A stretch of DNA of 64,000 bases from Ralstonia condita (GCF_958405655.1 NZ_CATYWO010000001.1:930001-994000); one strand, 5' to 3'. Positions 26,105 to 35,523 are shown, numbered from the stretch's first letter. Notes: generated by a model from the sequence alone, not told the origin. Numbers and translations are program-made.

Positions 26105-26902
26105 TCAGAGGGCGCCGAGCGCATCCGGATCGAGCAGTTCAATCCGCTTGCCTTCAACGGTGAGCCAGCCCTCGCGCTGGAAGCGGGACAACGCGCGGCT
26201 GACGGTTTCCAGCTGCATGCCGAGGTAGCTGCCGATTTCGTCGCGCGTCATGCGCAGGGTGAAGCTCGATGGCGAATAGCCGCGCGCCTGCATGCGCGCA
26301 GACAGGTTCAGCAGGAAGGTCGCCACGCGCGCCTCGGCGGTCAGCCCTGCCAGCAGCAGCATCAGCCCGGATTCGCGGACGATCTCCTCGGCCAGCAGTT
26401 GATGCAGCCGATGCTGCAGCGGGCGGATGTCCTGGCAAAGATCTTCCACGCAATGGAATGGCATCGAGCAGACGGTGCTGTCTTCCAGGGCAATCGCGTC
26501 ACAGGTGTGCTGGTCAGCCGCAATGCCATCGAGGCCCAGCGTTTCGCCGGGGAACTGGAATCCGGTGACGTGATTTGAGCCGTTGGGGTGCGACACCACT
26601 GTCTTGAACGAACCGGAACGGATGGCGTAGATCGAGTGGAAGGTGTCGCCGGCGCGGAACAGCGCCTCGCCCTTGCCGACCTTGCGCCACGTGTGGACCA
26701 TGCGCTCCAGGTGCGTGCGCTGTGCCGAGGGTACGGCATTGGTCAGGCATGCCCAATGCATGACGCAGTTGGCGCATTGGCTCTGCAGCGCGGGGTCCAT
26801 CGGCACGTGGGCGTTGATATCACGCACCAGCTTGAGCGTGGCGACGGGGGCGGGGCGTTCCACATCGGTCTGGGGGCGGGCTTCGAGGGCATTCGGAATC
26901 AT
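26105..26902 (-). CDS. FNR/ANR-type oxygen-sensing transcription regulator
   Basis: The 265-residue CRP/FNR protein has the N-terminal cluster ligands C43, C46 and C52 (C-x2-C-x5-C) and a fourth cysteine, C145, in TVCSMPF, matching the 4Fe-4S ligands of Escherichia coli FNR. A cyclic-nucleotide-like beta barrel follows. The helix-turn-helix RDEIGSYLGMQLETVSRALS keeps the E..SR contacts that read TTGAT. It should bind the FNR-like boxes found through this island when oxygen is absent. It is probably autoregulated by the box at 27004. Confidence 0.94.
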   Translation of the reverse strand: MIPNALEARPQTDVERPAPVATLKLVRDINAHVPMDPALQSQCANCVMHWACLTNAVPSAQRTHLERMVHTWRKVGKGEALFRAGDTFHSIYAIRSGSFKTVVSHPNGSNHVTGFQFPGETLGLDGIAADQHTCDAIALEDSTVCSMPFHCVEDLCQDIRPLQHRLHQLLAEEIVRESGLMLLLAGLTAEARVATFLLNLSARMQARGYSPSSFTLRMTRDEIGSYLGMQLETVSRALSRFQREGWLTVEGKRIELLDPDALGAL

Positions 26903-26975
26903 GGATGTCTCTCCTGAGGGGGCGGGCGTGCTGCGTTCGGCCTCTGATCGCCGACAGTCTGGCTGTGGCGGCGTC

Positions 26976-27017
26976 CGTATGCGTAGTATCAGAGCGCTTG
27001 GCCTTGATCGAAATCAG
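26976..27017 (-). promoter_or_regulatory. FNR box upstream of the fnr-like gene
   Basis: TTGAT-CGAA-ATCAG (27004-27017) is one base from consensus. Toward the fnr-like gene a weak -10, CATACG (26981-26976), lies 32 bases from the box centre. No -10 is seen toward the histidine kinase at the matching distance. Confidence 0.65.
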
Positions 27018-27054
27018 GCAGCGCTGAGAGTCGCGTCGGCGTGCGCTGCGGCGC

Positions 27055-27072
27055 TGTCAGGAATCCCTGACA
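27055..27072. promoter_or_regulatory. 18-bp perfect dyad, operator candidate
   Basis: TGTCAGG-AATC-CCTGACA is a perfect 7-bp inverted repeat in the gap between the fnr-like and kinase genes. A near copy occurs at 38851-38868. It is not an FNR, Pho or LexA site. Confidence 0.5.
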
Positions 27073-27176
27073 ACAGCCGCCGGGTGCGGCGACGCCTCCG
27101 TCACTTGGCTCATTCCATTCGGCGCCCAGATGCATTAAGGTTGGACATCTCTATCTGATCGGGGCGGCGCTCAGCA

Positions 27177-28535
27177 ATGGAGCCACACGGGCAAGTCGGG
27201 CATTCCGCGCCGGCGTCGCGGCGGCGCGTGCTGCAGTTGCATTCCACGCCGGCGGAACTGCTCGCCGGTGCGGTGGCCATTCTGCTGCTGTTCGTGTCGG
27301 CAGCCTGGCTGGTATCGGCGGTCATTCCGCGTGCGCGCGGTGCGGCCGTCGTGTTGCTTGCCGGGGCTTGTATCGCCGCCGTCCTGGCCCTCACGTTCTA
27401 TTGGTTCCGGCTGCGCATGCTGCGCGCCACCGTGAGCGACTATCTCGCCTACCTCGAAAAGAGCGAAGCCCGTCTCGCCGGCATCATCCGCTCGTCCATG
27501 GAGGCGATCATCTCGGTGGACGACGCGCAGCGCATCGTCCTCTTCAACCCGATGGCCGAAACGCTCTTCGGCTGCCCGGCCAGCCACGCCATCGGCCGCC
27601 CGCTGGCTGATTTCATCCCCGAGCGGTTTCGCAGCGCCCACGAGGCCCATGTTCGCCGCTTTGGCGTGACCGGCGTCTCGGAACGCCAGATGGGCAAGCA
27701 GCGTGCGTTGTTCGCCCTGCACGCGGACGGCCGGGAGTTTCCGATCGAGGCATCCATCTCGCAGATCGAGGACAGCGGCACCAAGCTGTTCACGGTGATG
27801 CTGCGCGACACGACCGAGCGCATGCGGGCCGAGGCAGCGCTGCGGCGCTCGCAGGAAGAACTGCAGCACCTGTCCGACAGCATTCTGGCGGCGCGCGAAG
27901 AGGAGCGGCGCCGCATCGCCCGCGAACTCCATGACGACCTGGGGCAGCGCCTGAGCGCCCTGAAGATGGATCTCTCCCTGCTGGGGGCGGATCTTCATGC
28001 GGCGGGCACGCCCGGCGCGCTGACCGCCCAGACGCTGGCCATGCAGCGCGTGATCGATGAGACCATCGCCGCCGTACGCCAGATTTCAGCCGATCTGCGT
28101 CCGCCGCTGCTCGACGAACTGGGGCTGGTGCCTGCCATCGAATGGATCGCCAAGAATGTCCGCCAGCGCTTTGGACTGGTCATCCATGTGCAGGCCGAAG
28201 AGGTGCCGATGGATGAACGCTCGGCCATCTCGGTGTTCCGGATCGTGCAGGAGGCGCTGAACAATGTCGTGCGCCATGCCGACGCCACGCGTGTCGAGAT
28301 CCAGTTTGGCCGCAAGGGTGACATGATGGAGCTGGACATCCAGGACAACGGCCGCGGATGGAGCGGCGCACCGCCAGCCGTGGGGGCGCGCCGGCCACTT
28401 GGGCTGCTTGGTATCCGAGAGCGGGCGCGGCAACTCGGCGGCCAGGCCACGACGTCGCATGCGCTGGACAGCGGTTTCCGATTGACGGTGCGGTTTCCGG
28501 CCGCCCAAGAACGCACCGAGGAGAGCCGCCCATGA
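27177..28535 (+). CDS. PAS-containing sensor histidine kinase (NarX/HisKA_3 type)
   Basis: The 452-residue kinase has two hydrophobic helices (about 26-50 and 56-76), a PAS domain (about 95-220), the HisKA_3 phosphoacceptor helix ARELHDDLGQRLSALKMDLS and an ATPase domain with NNVVRHADA and DNGRGW. The stop overlaps the start of the response regulator by four bases, so the pair forms one two-component system. The signal is unknown; the neighbourhood suggests redox or oxygen. No haem or cluster motif was seen. Confidence 0.92.
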   Translation: MEPHGQVGHSAPASRRRVLQLHSTPAELLAGAVAILLLFVSAAWLVSAVIPRARGAAVVLLAGACIAAVLALTFYWFRLRMLRATVSDYLAYLEKSEARLAGIIRSSMEAIISVDDAQRIVLFNPMAETLFGCPASHAIGRPLADFIPERFRSAHEAHVRRFGVTGVSERQMGKQRALFALHADGREFPIEASISQIEDSGTKLFTVMLRDTTERMRAEAALRRSQEELQHLSDSILAAREEERRRIARELHDDLGQRLSALKMDLSLLGADLHAAGTPGALTAQTLAMQRVIDETIAAVRQISADLRPPLLDELGLVPAIEWIAKNVRQRFGLVIHVQAEEVPMDERSAISVFRIVQEALNNVVRHADATRVEIQFGRKGDMMELDIQDNGRGWSGAPPAVGARRPLGLLGIRERARQLGGQATTSHALDSGFRLTVRFPAAQERTEESRP

Positions 28536-29179
28536 TCCGCGTGATGATCGCCGACGATCACGCCGTGATGCGCGACGGCGTGCGCCATATTCTGGAGCGG
28601 GCTGGCGATTTCGATGTCGTCTGCGAAGCCTCCGACGGCACGCAGGTGCTGCAACTGGTGCGCGACCATCAGCCGCGCGTGATTGTGCTGGATCTGTCCA
28701 TGCCGGGGCGCAACGGACTGGAACTGGTGCGTCAACTGCATGCGGACCATCCCGGCGTCAGGGTGCTGGTGCTCACCATGCATGCGGAGGAGCAGTACAT
28801 CGCGCGCGCGTTCCGTGCCGGGGCAGCGGCCTACCTCACCAAGGAAAGTGCTGCGACCGAGCTGGTCGCGGCCCTGCAGAAGGTCGCTAGTGGCGGTACC
28901 TATGTCAGCCCTGCCATGGCCGAAAAGCTTGCGCACAGCCTGGGCGAAGCCAACGACGAGGCGGCCCATACCCGGCTGTCGGACCGCGAGATGGAGGTCT
29001 ACCGCAGGCTGGTGCAGGGCGAGGCCCTGACCGAGATCGCCACCAGCCTGTGCGTCAGCGCCAAGACCATCAGCACCTACAAGATGCGGCTGATGGACAA
29101 GCTGCAGCTCTCGAGCGAGGCAGCGCTCGTGCGCTACGCGATACGCCACCATTTGTTCTCGGACGAAGACACGCTGTAA
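28532..29179 (+). CDS. NarL/LuxR-family response regulator
   Basis: The 215-residue protein has a receiver domain (acidic residues in IADDHAVMRD, phospho-Asp in VIVLDLSMPGRNG, Lys in YLTKES) and a C-terminal LuxR-type helix-turn-helix (LSDREMEVYRRL to SAKTISTYKMRLMDKL). ATG 28532 overlaps the kinase stop. Its targets may include the dyads at 27055 and 38851, but that is speculation. Confidence 0.93.
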   Translation: MIRVMIADDHAVMRDGVRHILERAGDFDVVCEASDGTQVLQLVRDHQPRVIVLDLSMPGRNGLELVRQLHADHPGVRVLVLTMHAEEQYIARAFRAGAAAYLTKESAATELVAALQKVASGGTYVSPAMAEKLAHSLGEANDEAAHTRLSDREMEVYRRLVQGEALTEIATSLCVSAKTISTYKMRLMDKLQLSSEAALVRYAIRHHLFSDEDTL

Positions 29180-29247
29180 CCGCTCCATTGCCATGCGCGG
29201 CGTGGTCGTCACGTCCGGCGCGCACACTGCGCGGAAGTTTTTTCCCC

Positions 29248-29288
29248 TTGCGGCACGTCAAGGAGGAACGCCGGTCGCGCGCTATCGT
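29248..29288 (+). promoter_or_regulatory. FNR-like promoter of the ABC efflux operon
   Basis: TTGCG-GCAC-GTCAA (29248-29261) keeps TTG and TCAA of the FNR palindrome. TATCGT (29283-29288) is centred exactly 31 bases downstream. The same 17-base sequence around the box recurs at 59591. Confidence 0.55.
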
Positions 29289-29343
29289 GAAGGCACGTGC
29301 ATCGGCGCCGGGTCAGATGCTGCCTTCGGGCCTGGCTCCGGCT

Positions 29344-29368
29344 ACCCCCTGCATGACCAACAGGGGGT
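29344..29368 (+). promoter_or_regulatory. hairpin covering the ribosome binding site of the ABC operon
   Basis: ACCCCCTG (29344-29351) and CAGGGGGT (29361-29368) form a perfect 8-bp stem with a nine-base loop. The 3' arm contains the only G-rich ribosome-binding candidate before the GTG start at 29372, so the folded leader would hide it. Confidence 0.6.
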
Positions 29369-29371
29369 CAC

Positions 29372-30508
29372 GTGCCAGCCATCCTCAGACTCGCCTACAA
29401 GCTGCTGGTCAATGACAAGGCCAAGCTGAGCGGCTTGCTGGTGGGCATCACGTTCGCGGTGTTCCTGATGATCGAGATGACCTCGCTCTTTGCGGGCGTG
29501 CTCAACCGGTCGTCTTCGGCCGTGTACAACATTGGCGCGCGCATGTGGGTCATGGACCCGGCCGTCAACACGGTCGCCAACACGATCGGCATGCCCGACT
29601 ACGTGCTCGACGCCGTGCGCAGCATCGACGGTGTGAAATTTGCCGTGCCGCTGTATTCGGGCGGCGCGCTGGTGCGCCTGGCCAGTGGCACCTACCAGCC
29701 GGTCTCGGTCGTCGGCATCGATGACGCCACCTTGTTCGGCCGCCCGCGCATGCTCAGCGGCCGCATCGAGGATGTGTACGGCGAGAACGGCTTCATCGTC
29801 ATGCAGGACGCCGAGTTCGGCAAGCTCGAGAACCCGCATATCGGCACCGAGTTCGAGATCAACGACCATCGCGGCGTGATCGTCGGCATCGGCAAGGTCG
29901 TGACCAGCGGCCTGTTCGGCGTGCCGACGCTGTACACCACGTACCGCCGTGCCGTGCAATACCTGCCCGGCACGCGCTACACGATGTCCTACGTTCTGGT
30001 CGAACCCAAGAGCGATGCCGACATCGCCGGCATCGAGCGCGCGGTGGGCAGGCTTGGCTACCGCGCGCTGACCAAGGAAGAGTTCATCAGCCGCATCTCG
30101 CATTTCTACACCTACCAGACCGGCCTCGGTACCAACATCCTGCTGATGACGGTGATCAGCTTTGTCGTCGGGCTGTCGATCTCGGGGCAGACGTTCTATA
30201 CGTTCATCCTGGAGAACCTGGAACGCTTCGGCGCGCTCAAGGCCATCGGCGCCAAGGGGCATGAGCTGGTGATGATGATCGTATTCCAGGCCACCTTCGT
30301 GGCCTTGCTTGGCTATGGTCTGGGGATCGGCCTGTGCTCGGCATCCATTGCGCTGGTCCGGCTGCGGATTCCCGACTACGCCGCCATGATCACCTTCACC
30401 AACCTGCTGCTTGCGCTTGTCATGGTGATCATCATTGCCGCGATCTCGGGCTACATCGGCGTGCGCAAGGTGCTGCGCATCGAGCCCTTCGACATTTTCC
30501 GGGGATGA
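29372..30508 (+). CDS. FtsX-like ABC transporter permease (DevC/MacB type)
   Basis: The 378-residue permease has one N-terminal helix (about 18-40), a large periplasmic domain (about 50-250) and three C-terminal helices ending RKVLRIEPFDIFRG, typical of DevC-like FtsX permeases. With the ATPase, HlyD-like adaptor and outer-membrane factor downstream it forms a tripartite efflux pump. Its start is GTG 29372. The substrate is unknown; DevBCA relatives export glycolipids or peptides. Confidence 0.9.
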   Translation: MPAILRLAYKLLVNDKAKLSGLLVGITFAVFLMIEMTSLFAGVLNRSSSAVYNIGARMWVMDPAVNTVANTIGMPDYVLDAVRSIDGVKFAVPLYSGGALVRLASGTYQPVSVVGIDDATLFGRPRMLSGRIEDVYGENGFIVMQDAEFGKLENPHIGTEFEINDHRGVIVGIGKVVTSGLFGVPTLYTTYRRAVQYLPGTRYTMSYVLVEPKSDADIAGIERAVGRLGYRALTKEEFISRISHFYTYQTGLGTNILLMTVISFVVGLSISGQTFYTFILENLERFGALKAIGAKGHELVMMIVFQATFVALLGYGLGIGLCSASIALVRLRIPDYAAMITFTNLLLALVMVIIIAAISGYIGVRKVLRIEPFDIFRG

Positions 30509-31209
30509 TCGTGGCCAATGTCGCCATTGCCGCGCAGGGCATCGACAAATGGTTCGGCGAGGGCGAGGCGCGCACGCGGGCGCTCAATGCAGTCAGCTTC
30601 GAGGCTTACTTCAACGAGATGCTGTTCATCGTGGGCCCGTCGGGCAGCGGCAAGACCACGTTGCTGAGCGTGATCTCCGGCATCCTGCGTCCGGATGACG
30701 GCCGTGCCGTGGTCGACGGCGTCGATATCTGGAAGCTGGGAGCCGATGCCCTGGCGGAATTCCGCCTGCGCAAGATCGGCTTTGTGTTCCAGGATTACCA
30801 CCTGTTTCCGCGCTTGACCACGGTCGAGAACGTGGCCATTCCGCTGGTGCTGCGTCATATGGATTGGGACCAGGCGCTGGCGCAGGGCATGCAGTACCTC
30901 GACGTGGTCGGCCTGAAGAATCGCGCGCAACTGCCGCCGGTCAAGCTGAGCGGCGGCGAGCAGCAGCGCGTGGCCATCGCACGCGCCATCGTCACGCAGC
31001 CGGACATCCTGATCCTGGACGAACCGACGGCCTCGCTCGACGGCGATACGGGCCGCACGATCATGCAATTCGTCAAGACGCAGATCCTCAACGCGCAGCG
31101 CTGCATTGTGATCGTGACGCACGATGCGCGCATCCTGGACATGGCCAGCCGCATCCTCAACATGGAGGACGGCCGCCTGAGCCACATTGAACGTGGGGCC
31201 TCGCAATGA
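30505..31209 (+). CDS. ABC transporter ATP-binding protein (DevA/LolD-like)
   Basis: The 234-residue ATPase has Walker A GPSGSGKTTLLS, the Q-loop in FVFQDYHLFPRL, signature LSGGEQQRVAIARA and Walker B ILILDEPTASLD. ATG 30505 overlaps the permease stop and its own stop overlaps the next gene. It powers the FtsX-like permease. Confidence 0.95.
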   Translation: MIVANVAIAAQGIDKWFGEGEARTRALNAVSFEAYFNEMLFIVGPSGSGKTTLLSVISGILRPDDGRAVVDGVDIWKLGADALAEFRLRKIGFVFQDYHLFPRLTTVENVAIPLVLRHMDWDQALAQGMQYLDVVGLKNRAQLPPVKLSGGEQQRVAIARAIVTQPDILILDEPTASLDGDTGRTIMQFVKTQILNAQRCIVIVTHDARILDMASRILNMEDGRLSHIERGASQ

Positions 31210-32291
31210 AGATCCGGTGGTTGATGATCCTGGCCGTGCTCGGCTTGCTTGCGGGCATCGGGGCTGCCATCTATTACGGGCGGCAGAGCCCGCCCTTGCC
31301 GCCGGTGTTCAAGGCGGCGTCCAACCCTTATGCCACCGGCATCTACGCGAATGGCATCATCGAAAGCGATCAGTCCAGCGGCGCCAACCTGAACCTGTAC
31401 GCCGAGGTGTCGGGCACCGTGGCGCGCATTCTCGTGCAGGAAGGTCAGACAGTGAAGCAGGGCGACGCGCTGATCCAGGTCGAGGATTCCGTCCAGCGCG
31501 CGCTGGCGGCACAGCAACAGTCGCAGGCCGAAGCCGCCGACGCCCAGTTGAGCGCATTGACCGCCCAGCCGCGCAAGGAAACGCTTGAGGTCGCGCGCGC
31601 GCAGGTCACCGCGGCAGAAGCGGGCCTTCGGACGGTGCAGGACCAACTGGACAAGCTGGAGGCAGCCGCCCGCCTCAATCCGAGGGCCGTCAGCCGCGAT
31701 GCGATGGACAACGCCGCCAATGCCGTACGCGTGGCACACGGCAACCTCGCCGTCGCGCAGCGGCAGTATGAGCTCACGCGCGCGGGCGCGTGGATCTACG
31801 ACGTGCGCTCGCTCCAGAAGCAGCGCGACGCGCTGCAGAAAGGCGCCGCAGCGGCCAACGCCCTGCTCGGGAAGTATGTCGTCCGCGCGCCGGTCGATGG
31901 CGTCGTGATGTCGGTCAACACCTCGCCCGGGGCGTATGTTTCCGCGCAGGGCACCTACGATGCCTACACGCGCAGCTACGTGCCGCTCGTGATGATGCGA
32001 TCCGGGCAGGGCAAGCTGGCCGTACGCGTGTATGTGGACGAGATCCTTGTGCATCGTCTCCCGCCGGGCAAGGTGCAGGCCCGCATGTTCTTCCGTGGCA
32101 CCGATGTGAGCGTGCCGCTGGAGTTCGTGCGCGTGCAGCCCTACATCTCGCCGAAGGTGCAGCTTTCTGACCAACGCTCGGAACGCGTCGACGTGCGTGT
32201 GCTGCCGTTGCTGTTCCGTTTCGCACAGCCAGCGAACCTCATGGTGTATCCGGGGCAGCTGGTCGATGTCTATCTGCAGGGGGCATCGTGA
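31206..32291 (+). CDS. HlyD/DevB-family membrane-fusion protein
   Basis: The 361-residue periplasmic adaptor has one N-terminal transmembrane helix (about 5-24), a first lipoyl half (VSGTVARILVQEGQTVKQGD), a long coiled coil (about 98-215) and a second lipoyl half (APVDGVVMSVNTSPGAYV) followed by a beta-barrel domain. It would bridge the inner-membrane pump and the outer-membrane factor. Four-base overlaps link it to both neighbours. Confidence 0.93.
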   Translation: MKIRWLMILAVLGLLAGIGAAIYYGRQSPPLPPVFKAASNPYATGIYANGIIESDQSSGANLNLYAEVSGTVARILVQEGQTVKQGDALIQVEDSVQRALAAQQQSQAEAADAQLSALTAQPRKETLEVARAQVTAAEAGLRTVQDQLDKLEAAARLNPRAVSRDAMDNAANAVRVAHGNLAVAQRQYELTRAGAWIYDVRSLQKQRDALQKGAAAANALLGKYVVRAPVDGVVMSVNTSPGAYVSAQGTYDAYTRSYVPLVMMRSGQGKLAVRVYVDEILVHRLPPGKVQARMFFRGTDVSVPLEFVRVQPYISPKVQLSDQRSERVDVRVLPLLFRFAQPANLMVYPGQLVDVYLQGAS

Positions 32292-33760
32292 TGAAGGCGG
32301 CGCGCTGCACGGCCACCAGCCTGGCGGCCATCGCGCTTGCGGGCGGGTGCGCCGTGGGGCCGGATTTCCATCGGCCGCCCGCGCCCGATGTGAACCGATA
32401 CCTGCGCCAGGGGGATCCGGTGGAATCCGCTCTGGCCGACGGTGTCGTCCAGCGCTTTGCGGCGGCGTCGGTGCCCGCCGACTGGTGGCGTGCCTTCGGC
32501 AGCCCGCCGCTCGATACGGTGATGGAGGCGGCCATCCTTGCCAATCCGACAGTGCAGCAGGCAGAAGCCAAGCTGCGCGAGGCGCAAGACCTGCTGCGGG
32601 CCGGCGCTGGCGTGTTCTATCCGCAGGTGTCGGCTTCGGCAGCGGTGTCGCGCCAGGCGGTGGTGCCCGCCAGGCTGGGGCAGGCGGGGCCCGCCAGCCT
32701 CTTTACCCTCTGGACGCTCGGGCCGAGCGTCAGCTATGCGCTGGATCTCTTCGGCGGCAACCGGCGCGCCGTGGAAGCCCTGGCCGCGCAGGCCGAGGGC
32801 CAGCGGTACGCGCTGGCGGCGGCTTACCTTACCCTGACGGGCAATCTGGCCAACGCTGTGATCGCCCGCGCCGCATACGCCGCGCAAATCGACACCACGC
32901 AGCGCTTGATCGGGGTGGTACGCGAGCAGGTGGACATCGCGCATGCGCAAGTCGAGGCCGGTGTCGCTGCGCATGCCAGTGAACTGACCCTTGCCGCGCA
33001 GTTGGGCTCGCTGGAAGCGTCGCTCGCGCCGCTGGAGCAGAAGCGCGATCAGGCCACGCATCTGGAGGCCGTGCTGACGGGACGGTTTCCGGCCCAGGCG
33101 GATGCCGCGGACGTGGCGTTGGCCGGTCTGGCGTTGCCGCCCGATCTGCCCCGCCTGGTGCCATCAGAGCTGGTGCGCCAGCGGCCGGACGTGCTGGCAG
33201 CCCAGGCACGCTTGCATGAGGCGAGCGCGCAGGTCGGTGTTGCCACTGCTGCGATGTTGCCGAGCCTCACCCTCAGCGCGGACTACGCACGCATGTCGAG
33301 CACCGGCGCGGGCCTGTTCGGCGCACCGGCCGCCGCCTGGAGCCTGGGTGCCAGCCTGATGGCGCCGCTGTTCGAGGGCGGAACGCTGGTCTACCGGCGC
33401 AGCGCGGCGCAAGAGGCTCTGCAGGCAGCGGATGCCGACTACCGGCAGGTCGTGCTGGGCGCCTTCCAGCAGGTGGCGGATGTCCTGCGCGCGCTAGAAC
33501 ACGACGCTGTGCAAGTCGATGCGCAGTTGCGTGCCGAATCGGCTGCGCGCGATGCGCTGGATGAAATCCACGCGGAGTATCTCGCCGGCGTGGCAAGTTA
33601 CCTCCAGGTGCTGAGCGCCGATCAGCAGTATCAGCAAGCGGTGCTCGGCACCGTGCAGGCCCGGGCCCAACGCCTGCAGGACACCGTTGCCCTGTTCCTC
33701 GCGTTGGGTGGTGGCTGGCGCAACGCGGCGCCGTCCGTGGCCGGTGCGCCTGGCCCCTGA
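32288..33760 (+). CDS. NodT/TolC-family outer-membrane efflux lipoprotein
   Basis: The 490-residue protein has a lipoprotein signal with lipobox LAGGC (mature Cys about 21), then two OEP repeats with the motifs ADWWRAFGSPPLD, LVPSELVRQRPDVLAAQARLHEA and YLAGVASYLQVLSADQQY. It forms the outer-membrane channel of the efflux system. GTG 32288 overlaps the HlyD stop; ATG 32291 is an equal alternative. It is the last gene of the operon. Confidence 0.93.
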   Translation: MMKAARCTATSLAAIALAGGCAVGPDFHRPPAPDVNRYLRQGDPVESALADGVVQRFAAASVPADWWRAFGSPPLDTVMEAAILANPTVQQAEAKLREAQDLLRAGAGVFYPQVSASAAVSRQAVVPARLGQAGPASLFTLWTLGPSVSYALDLFGGNRRAVEALAAQAEGQRYALAAAYLTLTGNLANAVIARAAYAAQIDTTQRLIGVVREQVDIAHAQVEAGVAAHASELTLAAQLGSLEASLAPLEQKRDQATHLEAVLTGRFPAQADAADVALAGLALPPDLPRLVPSELVRQRPDVLAAQARLHEASAQVGVATAAMLPSLTLSADYARMSSTGAGLFGAPAAAWSLGASLMAPLFEGGTLVYRRSAAQEALQAADADYRQVVLGAFQQVADVLRALEHDAVQVDAQLRAESAARDALDEIHAEYLAGVASYLQVLSADQQYQQAVLGTVQARAQRLQDTVALFLALGGGWRNAAPSVAGAPGP

Positions 33761-33795
33761 GCAAGGCGGCCGCAACCCGCCCGTTCACTTCGCGT

Positions 33796-35361
33796 TCATC
33801 GGGCTGCCGGCGGGCGCTGGACCCAGGCCAACACCGGAGACGTGCCCGCGGGAATGACACGGGCCTGCTCTACATCCGAAAGGGCCTGCTCGCTCGCGAT
33901 CTGTCGTTCCAGCACGGACAGATCCGCTTCGGAGGCATCCGTGCCTCGCTGTGCCCTTTCCACGACGCGTGCGCGCAGGACATCGGGTGCGGCGCCGCAA
34001 TCCGCAATGGCAACGGGCACGCCAAGGCGCTCTGCCAGCGCGAAGAAGCGCGCGCGGTGCCGGCTCGCCAGGAAGGTGGCATCGGCAATCATGGGAAACC
34101 CCGCACACGCGCCAATCCTGCAAATGGCGGCCAGTCGCCGATAGGTCCGGTCGACCGCATGCGGCGTGTAACGGTCGGCGCCGGTGGGGTGTCGGCTGCG
34201 CCGGCGTTCGGTATCGGATCGCACGCGGATCATGCGCTCGGCCTCCGCGAGCGCCGCGGCGCGGGTGGATTTGCCGCTGCCCGACAGGCCGTGCATCAGG
34301 ATGAGGCATCCGTCATGCCGCGTCAGCAGCGACACCGCGAGATCGAGCAGCCCGTGCGCCTCGCGGCGCTGCGCGGCGGCCTGTTCGGGCGCATTGGCAA
34401 GCTGCCGCGCGCGCTCGAGCAGCACGCGGGCACGCACCAGCGCGCGCATGGCGGCATAGAAGGGCAGGACCGCGAGCCCGCCATAGTCGGCGCTGGATTC
34501 GACGTAGCGGTTGATGAGGCGGTACGCAAGTTCGGGCAGCTCCAACGCCAGCAGATCCATGAACAGGAATGCCGTGTCATGCATGGTGTCGATCCACCGC
34601 AGCGGCGCGGAGAACTCCAGGCAATCGAACGGCGTTGGCCGCGTGCCGATCAGGACAATGTTGCCCAGGTGAAGATCGCCATGGCATTCGCGGATATGCC
34701 CGGTGCGCCTGCGTGAGCGGAAGGCGCTGTCGAGCCGCTCGGCGTGCCGGCGAAGCAGCGACACGGCGGTCGATGCCTGCAGCGGGTCGGTGGTCAGCGC
34801 GAGCAGTCCGGCTGCGCAGTCCTCCAGCGTGCGACGGATGCGCGCGGGGGTTCCGTAGTCGGTATCCGGGGCAGCCGTGGGCGCTGCACGATGGAAATCG
34901 GCAACCAGATCGGCCAGCGGGTCGATCTGCTCCGGGCCAAGCCGCCGTTCGCATGCCATGGCACGCAAGACATCGCGCTGGTGAAAGCGCCGCATGCGGA
35001 CGGCGTATTCCACGGCAGGCCCTTGCCCGCCGACACGGATGGCCATGGTGCCCTGGTCGCGCGTGATCGGGATGACGCCCAGGTAGAGGTCAGGCGCGAG
35101 CGCGCGATTGAGCCGCCATTCCTCTTCGCAATCGGCGCGGCGCGCGGCCAGGGATGAAAAGTCGACGAAGTCGAGTGCGACCGGCTTGCGGACCTTATAA
35201 GCGAATTCGCCCGCGAGAAACACCCACGACAGATGCGTCTCGATCATCCGGGGTTGTGCGGCCGGGTGCGGGTAGGCGGCCGGCTCCAGCATGCCGGCGA
35301 TCCATGCCTCGGCCTGCGGGTCGGGTGCTGTGGGGCGTGTGCAGCCTCGTTGGTCCACCAT
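33796..35361 (-). CDS. fused aminoglycoside-phosphotransferase-like and AAA kinase
   Basis: The 521-residue protein has an N-terminal kinase-like domain (about 30-330) with the catalytic loop CHGDLHLGNIV and DCLEF, and a C-terminal P-loop kinase domain with Walker A MHGLSGSGKST (about 365). This two-domain family is common in anoxia clusters but has no assigned substrate. An FNR-like box lies 49-62 bases upstream. It converges on the efflux operon, with only 35 bases between stops. Confidence 0.85.
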   Translation of the reverse strand: MVDQRGCTRPTAPDPQAEAWIAGMLEPAAYPHPAAQPRMIETHLSWVFLAGEFAYKVRKPVALDFVDFSSLAARRADCEEEWRLNRALAPDLYLGVIPITRDQGTMAIRVGGQGPAVEYAVRMRRFHQRDVLRAMACERRLGPEQIDPLADLVADFHRAAPTAAPDTDYGTPARIRRTLEDCAAGLLALTTDPLQASTAVSLLRRHAERLDSAFRSRRRTGHIRECHGDLHLGNIVLIGTRPTPFDCLEFSAPLRWIDTMHDTAFLFMDLLALELPELAYRLINRYVESSADYGGLAVLPFYAAMRALVRARVLLERARQLANAPEQAAAQRREAHGLLDLAVSLLTRHDGCLILMHGLSGSGKSTRAAALAEAERMIRVRSDTERRRSRHPTGADRYTPHAVDRTYRRLAAICRIGACAGFPMIADATFLASRHRARFFALAERLGVPVAIADCGAAPDVLRARVVERAQRGTDASEADLSVLERQIASEQALSDVEQARVIPAGTSPVLAWVQRPPAAR

Positions 35362-35381
35362 GCGCGTCCCTCCTGAGCGTC

Positions 35382-35423
35382 ACTATCGTGTGTGCACGCC
35401 AATGTGTCGCTGATGCAGATCAA
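35382..35423 (-). promoter_or_regulatory. FNR box of the kinase-fusion gene
   Basis: CTGAT-GCAG-ATCAA (35410-35423) differs from consensus in one base. On the minus strand GATAGT (35387-35382) lies 32 bases from the box centre. Confidence 0.7.
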
Positions 35424-35482
35424 CGTGAGCCGGGGGGCACGGCACCTGCCGCGATGCGTCACGCTCGATCCTTGCGGACCGG

Positions 35483-35523
35483 TTGACCGGCATCAATGCT
35501 AACCGCCATTGCCTGACTACGCT
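35483..35523 (+). promoter_or_regulatory. FNR box of the nitroreductase operon
   Basis: TTGAC-CGGC-ATCAA (35483-35496) has one mismatch. TACGCT (35518-35523) is centred exactly 31 bases downstream and is the same hexamer used by the usp promoter at 18999. Confidence 0.75.
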
